In this document: in pieces, positions 37,001-54,118 of the stretch | Position numbering within the stretch: position 1 is the stretch's first letter | How the letters are laid out: every line of letters starts with the position of its first letter | Assembly: GCF_035083965.1 (NCBI RefSeq) | Contig: NC_089722.1 | Coordinates: 42,277,697 to 42,341,696, forward strand | DNA: 64,000 nucleotides | Source: Branchiostoma lanceolatum | Lineage: Eukaryota > Chordata > Leptocardii > Amphioxiformes > Branchiostomatidae | Direction: 5' to 3' | Translations under genes and position numbers: made by a program | The notes under the pieces: model-generated | Seen by the model: the letters and a program-made list of their open reading frames with translations, nothing else | Database searches by the model: none | Told to the model about the DNA's origin: nothing

Positions 37001-40000
37001 ATCAACAGGACGATGTCGTGCCGTCTGCCCAGCTCTGTTTTCTGTGAGACGGCATCTAGGGATTCTTTGGACAGGAAGGTTGTCTTCCCCCCTCCGACTT
37101 CACCCTCAATCAGAATGCATCTTGGTGCTGTGGACAGTCCTGTGACATTTGGCTTGAACAAGTCGTCTAATGACTTCAGTTCTTTCCTTTGTTCTCCCCT
37201 CATGGATTCTGACCAGTTATATGTTTGAGATGTTTTGAGATGTTTTTCATGTTTTGCTATCAACTCTAGCTGAGTGAAGATATCATTGAGTTCGAGTGTG
37301 AAGTTGTCATTCCAGATCAGAGGCTTAAAGTGAGTCAGCTTTAACTTATAGTACTCCTTCGTGGACGTCTGGAACACATCTGGAATAGAAAGATCACTGT
37401 TTGGGATTTCTAGATCAACATTAGTAAGCATCTAAATCAAGTAAAGTTAGGTGCAAAAACGCCATCAGATTTCAGATGTAAAAGCCTGGCATCTTAAATC
37501 CACGGATTTTGGATATTTGATCTGCAAAATTGAATACTGGTACATTCATAAATAAATCAGCAATATATTTTTTGTCAATTGACACTGTGCAATTTCAGCC
37601 TGCTATAATATTCAGATGTGGATCATGCAAAATTTGTATTGAACTACACACATATGGAATATAGAAGAACTTTATTGGGCGACTATTGTAGCAGGTACAG
37701 AGTATGGCAATAACAGTAAACATAGAACAAGACATAAGTATGGAATAAAACTATTCATTACAACAAAATGACTATCTTAGGTTTTACATGATTTAAGTCG
37801 GGCTACTTTTGAGTATCATTATTTTTTTCTAATAACAAAACAATCTTTTATATATTTGCCTATTTTAACATTGTATGAGCTGTTGCATTTCAATATATAG
37901 TCAAATCTATTTGTAGCATTAAGTGTCTTAAAACCAGAAGTACTTGAATTGAGAGAGGTGAATAACTCATCGCGTAGAGCATAATACTTAGTGCATTCCA
38001 TAATAAAGTGAAACTCATCTTCAATTCGATTTGGACAGAAAGGGCAAAACCTTTGGTCGGGAGCTACATTAAAATATCTACCTGTTTCTATATTCAATCT
38101 ATGGCTACTTATTCTTAACTGTGTTATTGCTTTGCAGATTTCAACATTATTCACATCCTGAAGATATTGTTCTTGTAGATAATGATTTTTGGATTTGTGA
38201 AGAAAGGACATAACATCTCACCTTCCTCTCTACAAGGAGCTGGTTTCTTCTCCACAGGAAACTCTTCTCCATCCTCCCCCTTCCTCTTCAGCTGGCTGGT
38301 AGAGGGTTGGGGTGAACCTGTTTCAGAAGGATGAATTCAAATATCAGTAAAAGTATCAACTGATTTCCCAGTAGCATTGTAATTAGCAATACATTGTATA
38401 ATAATGGTTCTCAGGATAAAGGATTATGCTGACTAAGTTGAGAATTTTGTTCCATTGTTCCTGATGGTTCAAGTTCGAAGCATCTTAACATAACGGGTCT
38501 ACCACTTGCCAACCTAAGATGAGCCGCAATTCACAGTCCAGCAATTTGCAACCGCTGTACAATACGTACAGACTTTCAAGTTAAACAGGGGCTAATATTT
38601 GTTATGTATTAGCACAGTATTGACTGAGGATCATACGCTGTCTAAAACTGTGACCGAGTATTCCTCTGCTATAATACAAGTTCATTAGATAAGGTCTATA
38701 ATATATCTTGGAGGAAACTTGGATCAAAATAGTAATATTAGGAGTAGTTCTAGGGATAGAGGAATCCCATCGCAGTTTTGAAACTCCATTCCACCCCGAC
38801 CCTAGCCTCCTTCGCAGACTTCCTATAACGGCGGCGTATATATAGGGGGGTGGGGGTGGGGGGTGGCAAGGTTCTCTAATGCCGGCAAGGGAGTTGTGTA
38901 GCCAAGGGAGTTGTGTACCCGAGGGACGACCACCGTTTAAACTCCCTTGCCGGCATTAGAGAACCTTGCACCCACCCCCAATATATACGCGCCGCCGTTA
39001 TGGGAAGTCTGCGAAGGAGGCTACCCCGACCCTAGTCCGATTTGATCTCTGACCCAGCCAAGACCTTCTCAAGTTGCTGCCTTTATATAGATGAGGCGAA
39101 ATTTGGTCAGCCTTCACACGTCAAGACGTCAGGCCGAACACAAAGGGTTACCTGGACGACCTCACTGCCTTTGGATTGTATACTCGGAGCGTAAACAGTA
39201 AGCAAACTGTTCTTTTGAACTCCAGACGTCGCTTGGACAAAGGATAGCGGTGTCCATGACAGAGGTCTATTATCAGCGTACGCGCCAAAACATAGTCCTG
39301 CGTCTGAGCAAATAGCAGGACTTTCAAGACTAGACTTACATTACAAGAACAGGTGTACTCTTTGGATCCATGGATATGACTTATAGTCGTTGTAAGTGCG
39401 ATGTGTATATGTGATACAAATTTACTTTCATTATCAACATAACTTTTTTTATACAAAATAAAGGCAGGCAGACGTACATGTACATGGTGTCCAGCCATAA
39501 GTAGGAGTAGACAAATTTTATCACAGGGTAGCAGAATAAACACACAGAATAAAGACACACAAACACAGCCCCAAACTGAGTACTCGTGTGCGTTATTCAG
39601 TTATTAGAACATGGACCTTCAGCCTGAAGCTCGCGATCGGTCCAATGCTTTCGTGAAACGTAAATATCACGTAGCGTATCGTACATGACTTGCTCAACCT
39701 GATACTGAGACATTCAACCGTGACCATCGGTAGACCCCGTGTTTTTATGTCCGATGTGGCTACATTATGTGACAAACACACAAGTCATATCATATAATTT
39801 ATACAGTTTTTGATTGCCAACAAGCAATATCATGTTTAAGGTGTACCTGGAGTCGAGGTGGCAACAAAATTTCTTGTCTCAGACTGTATAAAGACTGAGG
39901 GGCGTACTGTGGCATCGTCACCAACTTTATTTTTCAGCACAGCTAATGTAGCTTCTAGTTCTATTTAAAGTTTCCAGAAATGTTGAATCTACTTACTTCA

Positions 40001-40378
40001 TTAACTGGCCACTGTGTTTCCGTATAGCATAACAGCGTTATCCATACCGTTACCTGTAATGTTTCATATTAATAGTCCTACGACCCTTAAATTGTGTAAC
40101 GTACCTTTTCTTTCACCCTCAGCGATCTTCTCTGCCTGCTTAGCGTAGTCATGTCTGCCGATTTTTCTCAACAGGTCCGCCAGAAGGGCGAGATCTCCGG
40201 GCTTTAACTTCCGCTCTTTCTCCAGTTGGTTAAATATCTGGTGAGCGTCGGCTTTTTGGACGAACCCCGCTGGTAAAATCTTCGCACCGCTGACATAGTT
40301 GCGGAGATCTCTTAATTCTTCATCTACAAGGTTCCGGGATATCTCCAGGTACAGATCCTGGCGAGGATTGTCCGCCAT
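34051..40378 (-). CDS. B2: DED-NACHT-LRR receptor
   Basis: Paralogue of A2: exons 40378-40105, 38317-38222, 37409-34568, 34120-34051, giving 1093 aa. Walker A reads GEVGGGKTT, Walker B LFLLDGYDEL; sensor and LRRs are as in A2. Two residues are gained in one LRR (ILRTFTAICMQVLVVCNIG against ILPIFTAMQVLVLAEIG). The DED exon differs from A2 at about 14 of 91 residues, and the segment just before NACHT is also diverged, while the rest of exon 3 is nearly identical. Exon 2 differs in its basic cluster (VEKKPAP against VKRKPDP). A LINE fragment sits in intron 2, 12 bp from the donor. Probable cytosolic sensor, as for A2. Confidence 0.88.
37664..38209 (-). mobile_element. 5'-truncated LINE fragment in B2 intron 2
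   Basis: An insertion of about 546 bp after CATATGGAATATA, absent from A2. On the minus strand it encodes the C-terminal end of a non-LTR ORF2 with a C-x2-C-x8-H-x4-C knuckle (CPFCPNRIEDEFHFIMEC), ending about 37819, followed by a short 3' tail. The B2 donor GTGAGATG is untouched. Confidence 0.8.
38806..39020. mobile_element. Long-armed foldback MITE in B2 intron 1
   Basis: Counterpart of 19411-19629 with near-perfect arms but two instead of three central GGGAGTTGTGTA units, and a small expansion of the G-rich arm segment. Confidence 0.75.
39025..39390. repeat. Dispersed conserved module, copy 5
   Basis: Counterpart of 19650-19965 within B2 intron 1. Confidence 0.55.
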
Positions 40379-41984
40379 TTGTAGAACTTTAGCGCCAACA
40401 ACCTAGTATGTACTAACACCAGCCGATACTAGCAGAAATCGCCAATCCTTCTGTGAGCTTCTGTGCGTTCCGTGTTCACGGTGTTTTTTCGGGAACGATC
40501 AAAGTTAAAAAAGGGGGCCATATTCTGTTCTACTAATCATCACTATGTCTTCTTCTCTCCTTCTTATCCAAAATTCTTAGCTCATGCTTCAATTTCATAT
40601 CAAGTTGTGGACGCTATAGTTGAATACATAATGTATATGGTTTCAAAATGCCGTATATTTGTTTAAAAGTGGAAGCGCAGGGATAGAATCACCCCTAGAA
40701 GTTTTTGGTACGGCCCTATTGTCAACTGTGGTAACGGTACGCCAGCAGCCAGGTAGATCCAGAGTTCAAACTAAGGTGGAAGGTGACGGATCGTGTGGTC
40801 TTTTGTTGCTCCTGAGTCTTAGTTTGTTTGTTTGTTTGGTATAGCCGGTAAACCGCCTTAGACGTCACACACCAGTTTAGTATCTACGTAAGACCGGACA
40901 GTAACGTTTGATCCCAAAGATAGGTACTCATTTGCACCTGAGTCGAGCGAGGAAAAAAGTGTTAAGTTCTCATTCATGAGTTTTTTTCGCCCCATAGGCT
41001 TACATGTTATAAAACGTGTTTTACATGGGCGCGTTCGTAATAAAGATATAGAAAATGTGCCAATGTTTTTCATTCCATGTTGAGACCATTTACCCTAGAT
41101 TATGTAAAACAAAATTGACAACATTTTCACTACATACAATCTCTTTTGATAGCAATTACAAACTTCACTTGGCTACACCCCCAAAAAGGCATTGTAAGCG
41201 CATGACCGAATCACACACACTGCCCGGGCTGTGTACTTCCGACCTCGCGCGGGGCTGCCGAACTTTACCTGCTTATTTCTTCAGTTACAAACAAGCTTTC
41301 ATCAGTTTGACCCTTGATATCAGCTGGGCTGGCTAAAAGGAATTTTTACACCGATATAGACACACGTACTTGTAGCCGTTCATTTTTTGGGGTACGGACT
41401 CCTTTAGTACCCACTCGGAGTAATACTGGAATGAGACCTTAAGCGTCTTTTCCAAGGGCACAACATTGGGCCCTGCTAGGGATTCAAACTCAAAACGTTT
41501 AGATTCTACGTCAGCAACTCTAACTACAAAACCACCTGGTCACCTGTTCGACCATCTCGCACATGGCTATGGAGAAAGCGACATGACCATGCTGAAGGAA
41601 GGGTTTATCTATTCATCTCTGTAAGTCATGGTAGCATGGCGCTGAAGTGCGTTTCACATTACATTATTTGCGTTTTAAAAGCATTAACATTCATAACAAC
41701 GATACTACTTGGCACTATTCATAAAGATGTTGGCGTGAAAAGACATGCCATTATCATTACCTAGTGTCAATGAACTTTTGACGGCCAACTTAGCAGGACA
41801 AATAAAACTTTGAAGCTATGAAAAGCTATGCTAGAACATGGTTCTATAGTGTTATATGAGGTATGACTGAACATGGACAAAAGACGGCCAAAACAAGTCG
41901 GGCCTAACCTCTGCTTGGAGAGTGAGAAAAGAGTATTAAATCAGGCGTAAAGCACCGAGAAAGAGCCGCGAGGGATCATAACAG

Positions 41985-42190
41985 TGAGTACCAAGGTCAC
42001 ATACTAGTGGGCCCATCCTTCAACCTTGACCTTCGTCTTCCCGAAATCTTAGTAACCAACACTGGCAACAAACCAAATATCATCTTAATCCATCCAGACG
42101 TTATTTTAGTTATTCTGACTACAAAAATCCGGAAACACAAACAAACAAACACACAGACACACCCAAACAATATCTCCATTTTTCATGGAG
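41985..42190 (-). mobile_element. Hairpin-ended repeat, minus orientation
   Basis: It ends with AATATCTCCATTTTTCATGGAGATAATA (inverted family start), preceded by a short CAAA/CACA-rich tract and the CCAAATATCATCTTAATCCAT core. In this copy the microsatellite position holds short AAAC units. Confidence 0.7.
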
Positions 42191-42295
42191 ATAATAACAA
42201 AGTAGCTGGCGTAACATGGGTAACGTCATGAGATGTCCAAGCAGATGTGAGACTCCGGCCCTTCCTCAGGTCAGTGTTTTGTGCCTGTTTTTAAT

Positions 42296-42490
42296 AATGA
42301 TAATAGTCTTTATTGCATATTCCTGCCCAGATGGGCTAAATGCACAAATGACCACACATGGTCTATAAGAAGCATAATGCAAAACATGAATTAATAAGCT
42401 GCTATATTCTAACATTAAAAACTAAAAGACGAACTGTGGACTATTGCTAAACTAATGTTGATCACCTAGTAGTTTCTTCTCTCTTTTTGA
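42296..42490 (-). mobile_element. LINE 3' tail fragment
   Basis: Aligns with 45143-45340, the 3' tail of the larger LINE copy (shared CCTGCCCAGATRGGCTAAATG and GACCACACATGGTCTATAAG). No coding sequence remains. Confidence 0.65.
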
Positions 42491-42882
42491 AACATTTGGA
42501 AAGCCGAAAACGCCGACCGTACCCATGGACGATGGGGTCAACCGCTGGCAAGGAACATAAAATTGTTGATCTGACATGTCAGTGATGAAAACGTTGTAGA
42601 AACATTTTCTAACACGTTCTCATTTCTGCTCCAAGAGAAAAAGAGATAACTAATAAAACTAGGTTCCCTTATGTTGACTCCCTGCATGATATCCATATAT
42701 ACATGGCATGAAATTGGACATAGAACAACAAGGCACATTTTAGAATCTTACAGAAAATCTTACATCGAATGAAATTGTACCCAAGGGGATTCATCGTTAT
42801 GTGTCGTTACTTGGTTAGATTAAGGTTATGCGAAGGCTTGGCTTTTTTTTCAAATCATACATCTTACGGTAAGGCTACTTAC

Positions 42883-43137
42883 CGTACAGTGGTAGGCCTG
42901 TCCGTTCTTCACGCAGCCGATGACGATGTCCGATCCCGGCATCCCCCCGTTCGGGGACAAACCCAGGCCAAGCCACCCTCGGGTTTTCACCCCGACCTCG
43001 ATCTGCTCGTCATCAAACGTCCATGACAGGAGAAAGTCTCCATTCTCGTCCAAAACCTCGTGATGGGGCAGGCCTGAAGCTGCCGCGCCCGAACCGCAGA
43101 GTACAGCACGCAGGATGACTACAACTATACCGATCAT
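42883..43137 (-). CDS. DOMON first exon, DBH/MOXD1-like (partial)
   Basis: An 85-codon exon starting at ATG 43137 and ending at a donor (GTAAGT), phase 0. Residues 1 to about 23 form a signal peptide (hydrophobic IGIVVVILRAVL). The rest is the first half of a DOMON domain as in DBH and MOXD1 (LSWTFDDEQIEVGV, GWLGLGLSPNGGMPGSDIVIG). The family are secreted or luminal copper monooxygenases; the catalytic copper domains are not seen here. The following exons should lie leftward, but none was recognised before B2 starts at 40378. It could be an orphan exon, a gene with very long introns, or a gene cut by the duplication. It is divergent from the serine racemase gene 1.7 kb away. Confidence 0.65.
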
Positions 43138-43499
43138 CTTGTTATGCAATTTCGGTGACTGTTAAGCAGGACTAGTAATACAAACCGCCGCGCCTTGTCC
43201 TGGTCCCACGCGAAATCTGACTCCAGGTGCACTACGCGCCTACTTCGGTCTAAAATAAATCGTTAAAAAAGGCTCAAGTTTACAATCGCCAAATTTAGTA
43301 CACTTGATCATCAATTTATTGGCTAAATCTGAAGTAAATTACTGTTTCTATACAAGTTACAAGTGTTGAGTTAGAGCGTGATGAACAGGCCGATACCCAA
43401 TGATGGTCAATGTACGTCATGTTGGACATACTGGCTGGTTTATTTATTTCGATTTACCACATTTGTGGAAGGTTCGACATAACAGGTGACTATCACCTT

Positions 43500-43835
43500 T
43501 TCAAGATGTCAACCCAGACCAGACTGTAAGGGTTTGGACCATCGCACTCCGGGGCATGCCCCTACTCTTTTTCGAAAGGTGTGGTGGGTTCTTTTACGTG
43601 CGCGGGGTGTGGCTCTCCCCAAACACGGGACCTCCATTTCACGTCCTATCCTAGGGACGTCCCTAACCCTAGATGAGTTAGGTACTCATTTACACCTGAG
43701 GGAAGTGAGGAAAGTCGCGTTAAGTGCCTTTCCCAGGGGCACAACGTCGGGACGCAAGTTCGGACATGTCTCTGGGCATTAGCCCATTGTTTGAGAGCCG
43801 CGCGCTCTACCACTTGCGTCACACGACGCCACACG
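43500..43835 (-). mobile_element. SINE-like repeat
   Basis: Contains GAGTTAGGTACTCATTTACACCTGAG, CCTTTCCCAGGGGCACAACG and an end resembling a tRNA acceptor arm (CGCTCTACCACTTGCGTCAC). Related to 6725-6955 in opposite orientation. Fragments are also at 40920-40960 and 41395-41565. Confidence 0.55.
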
Positions 43836-44394
43836 CGTGTTTCACGACAGGTATGGTGTTTGGTTGTTTATTTCTAGGCTAACGCGTGTGTCGTAGTAAG
43901 CAGCTGGTCAGGATGTAAACTTTTTGTTCTTCTTGACCCTGTTGCAGTCCTTCACCGTCAAGACGCCAGAGGGCGCTCCTTCTCCAAGCACCGACGGCGT
44001 CTTTCGTTCCAGCTCTGTGCGATACCCCGTTAGTTAATGCAGAATCGTCAGGGCCAGGAACCACTTTATGACTGAAAGATCCATAAAATGCCTCTTACTT
44101 ATCTATCTATAATGATGACCCATTTTTCGTCTGACCTTATTTGATTAAGTTAAAATTGATATCATGAAGTTATCTCTCGTAGTTAAGGGGAAAACCTTCG
44201 ATACACCTCGAAGGTTTCTGGTTTCCTCTGCATGTTTATTTTCTATTTTTTTATTTATTTATGTTCATTTACCGTTCATTTATGTTCAATGTGCTTCTCC
44301 ACGTGCGAATAAACAATAAACAACAAGCTATCTGCCACCAACAAATCAAGACCATAGCGCGTCCAGGTCAAACGATACAAAAACGGAAGCTCTG

Positions 44395-44533
44395 CTGCCG
44401 TACCGAAGTCACTTACCAGGGGGCCCATCATCAACCTTAAATTTCGTCTTCCCAACACCTGCCCACATACCAAATATCATCGTAATCCATCCAGAGTTTC
44501 TTGAGTAATCCTGACTACAATCGTCCGGAAACA

Positions 44534-44617
<84 letters not shown>

Positions 44618-44672
44618 CGCACACAAACACACACACCAAAAACAATATCTCCATTTTTCATGGAGCTAATAA
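44395..44672 (-). mobile_element. Hairpin-ended repeat with (CA)n tract
   Basis: Inverted family copy: CCAAATATCATCGTAATCCATCC core, GTCCGGAAACACAAAC, about 40 CA units (about 44535-44612), then AACAATATCTCCATTTTTCATGGAG. It lies just upstream of the serine racemase start, so the CA tract may influence that promoter. Confidence 0.75.
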
Positions 44673-44819
44673 ACAACCCAGTACTCCGCAGCCAGCTGAG
44701 CCCGCCGCGATTGACCAGGGTGGTCAAACCACATTGTCGACAATGTGGTACACGAGACATGCCAGGGCTCAATTAGCTTCTAGAACTCTCCAAGCAGCCT
44801 CTGGGCTTCTGTGACAAAA

Positions 44820-51587
<6,768 letters not shown>

Positions 51588-51802
51588 TTAGGAGAGGGTA
51601 TTAATACAAACTTTGCAAAATACGCATTTCAAAATATGGAGATGTTCTATCTAAGTACATAAACCACGAAATTTTGGAAATCATTGGACCCTGTACAAAA
51701 CCCTTCAAGTTTACACATGTTGTAATGGGAATAGTCCTTTTTTGCAATGGGGGTGATTTAGAAATAGTCTATACAAAATGTTATGGATCGTTTGCAAATG
51801 TC

Positions 51803-52571
51803 GCTCAAATGTAAATCATGTATGGATAGTTTCTATAGTAAGACACCACCACATGAACTGTTGTTTCCCTTTGTGTTTTGAAAAAAAGCTATAGCGACTC
51901 CATTGTCATTTGCTGTGATAGGATACAGAAGAATACATTGCCATCCTTTGCACTAAATATGTGTGAATAAACTGATGATATGCTTATCAATTTAATATGT
52001 TACATTTTGTATAACATGGGAGTGAGTGAATTTGACACAAAGTGTGTGTGTTTCCTTCAAGTGCCATCCTGGTAACCACTACAACCCCCTCCCCCCTCAG
52101 TGCCGCTCATTTTGTCCCCAAGGATTAATGGACTACTCCTTATTATTGCATGAAATACACCGACAAATCAGTTATGCAAATAAGCTGATTCTACTGTATC
52201 TGTGTGTAGAATAGATTTGGGGTTCAGAAATTCACTGTGATGTCTTCTAACCTCAAAGTACTAAATGCTTTAAGGCATTAAGTATGTTTGCTAGCATACC
52301 TTAATACTAGTTTAGTACATAGTTATGGTACAAACTTCAGGGGGTATTTACAGGGGGATAATATTGCCAAATGTGCACATTTTCATATTTCTAGGTTTGT
52401 ATTTTAGCCAAATCTGCATGTTTGCGAAATTGTACCTCCCCCTATTCCGAAATCTGATGTCGTCGGTTGGCTTTTCTTCCTATAACGGTGATAGCTATAA
52501 CAATTTTTCACCTCGGGAATTGTTTGCTAAAAGTCCTCTCAAAGGAAATACACACACACACACACACACGC

Positions 52572-52603
<32 letters not shown>

Positions 52604-52990
52604 ACACACACACACACACAAGAAAACACACACACACAGGCGCTAAGAAACATCAAAAATTATAAACAATCCACCTAGGCAATCTTAGGTTATATTTTTC
52701 ACAGTTGCACAAATACACACACGAACGCCGTGCAAAACACAACCTTCTCAGCAAAGGTAAATACTTATTTATCAAAGAGATTTGTTTCTGGTGGCTCAAC
52801 GTTTGCCGCCTTAGTGTAAATGAGGTATCAGACAACTTGGGTTCTGAAGCGCATTGGGCACCGCCACTGGCGGTTTAGATAATTGAATGGCTAAAAACAA
52901 GCGGTTGGTCTCCATGTGGGCGTTTTACTTTCACTGCTTCACACCTTTGCAAAAATAACGATATGTCTGCAAAGAGTATTAGAGCGCTCC
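51803..52990. repeat. SRR 3' region, duplicated at 54117-55080
   Basis: Starts in the presumed SRR 3' UTR (TCAAATGTAAATCRTGTATGG), passes the AATAAA at 51966, and repeats at 54117 with the same order (GTGCCATCCTGGTAACCAC, CTTTAAGGCATTAAGTATG, ATCCACCTAGGCAAT). No gene in either copy. Confidence 0.8.
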
Positions 52991-52994
52991 AATA

Positions 52995-53410
52995 AACAGA
53001 CAGAGGACACTGCGTTCTGTGGCGTTGAGGTCAGGCCATGTTGATTTTGCTTACATGAATGACAGCCTTCAGGGACCCCTAAAACTGATACGAGCGTGCG
53101 AAAAGAAAAACAAAACGTTGGCAAAAATGAGTTGCCTTCATTGTCTACGCAGCCAGAAAGGGTGTGCGAAACTAAACAAACAGAGTATGGTATACCGAAA
53201 TATATGTTCTTCAGATTTTGAGGGTAAAAAATGTTTATTTGCAGAATTCTTGTAAGAATCGTGACAACTTTCAGTTCAGGCAGATTGCCATTATCTGTCT
53301 GACATAATTTCACTCACTCAATCACTCACACCTAATTGATATAATTGCTGCCCCAAGCTACATGTCAATCCTCAATATACGGCAGTACAGTCTGTTGCAA
53401 AAGTTTGACT
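52995..53410. repeat. Repeat shared with GGT intron 3
   Basis: TCTGTGGCGTTGAGGTCAGG, GTATACCGAAA, TGTAAGAATCGTGACA and ACGGCAGTACAGTCTRTTG recur in order at about 60990-61410, 61590-61905 and 62155-62270. Confidence 0.7.
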
Positions 53411-53590
53411 TTAAATCAAAGGAGACCCACTTCAAGTCATACTTCATAGCTGATGGAACCTTTGTTACTAAAAGACATCGACTTTTGCATTTACTGTACC
53501 TATCTAAGACCTGTACATCGGTCTGTGCACTGATTAAGAAATGAATGGTTACATATGCGGCAGGGCAAGGACGGGTCACGACACGCCCAC

Positions 53591-53886
53591 AACACAAAGG
53601 CTGTAGTCGACACGAGTAGACAACTACTGCAGATCAAAGCCCTTCACCTTTGATTACTCTCCTTCATAATACCAGGGTGCCATCATGCACTTATGTCACT
53701 TAAGCTATAATATATTAATGCCACATTACTTCATTTCCAACACAAAGGCTGTAGTCGACACGAGTAGACAGCTACTGCAGATCAAAGTCCTTCACCTTTG
53801 ATTACTCTCCTTCATAATACCAGGGTGCCATCATGCACTTATGTCCCTTAAGCTATAATATATCAATGCCGCATTACTTAATTTCT
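53591..53886. repeat. Tandem duplication, 148-bp period
   Basis: AACACAAAGGCTGTAGTCGA begins at 53591 and again at 53739, and the whole unit (ending CATTACTTCATTT / CATTACTTAATTT) is nearly identical. Confidence 0.85.
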
Positions 53887-54079
53887 AGTCCCGAGAAGAG
53901 AAAGGCCCTGCATGTTAATGATAGTCCTGACCATGTCAGCCTGAGTATGAGACCCTTCACATCATTGGACGTTTATGCTAAAAGTGCCCAAATTCCACGG
54001 TCGTGAAAATCAGCTATCTACGGTCTTTGGAAACAGCTGTGCAAATTCATGGGCCTTAGAATGTGTTGAGTTAATTAAG

Positions 54080-54083
<4 letters not shown>

Positions 54084-54116
<33 letters not shown>
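54084..54116. repeat. (AT)n microsatellite
   Basis: A pure dinucleotide run located exactly at the left edge of the second 3'-region copy (54117). Confidence 0.9.

Positions 54117-54118
<2 letters not shown>

Larger units (their letters stand above)
23063..40915. repeat. Tandem segmental duplication, unit B
   Basis: Direct-repeat partner of unit A in the same orientation, containing B1 and B2. Private insertions relative to A are a hairpin-ended repeat (25369-25586), about 130 bp in B1 intron 1 and a LINE fragment (37664-38209). The A-B junction (21,475-23,062) is continuous sequence that includes a third diverged copy of the upstream region (about 21,890-22,640), which suggests earlier rounds of duplication. 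Confidence 0.9.
40916..42882. other. Gene-free stretch right of the duplication
   Basis: No exon recognised, and in particular no second exon for the DOMON gene to the right. It contains SINE-like debris (about 40920-40960 and 41395-41565), a minus-oriented hairpin-family repeat (41985-42190) and a LINE 3' tail (42296-42490). Confidence 0.55.

Noticed and set aside
43500..43835. A functional tRNA gene
   Set aside because: There is only a tRNA-like end with no cloverleaf; the related copies mark it as a SINE.
44501..44776. Open frames rich in Thr-His or Val-Cys
   Set aside because: They are translations of the (CA)n/(GT)n tract; similar frames at 47067-47501, 52325-52678 and 55506-55941 are rejected for the same reason.
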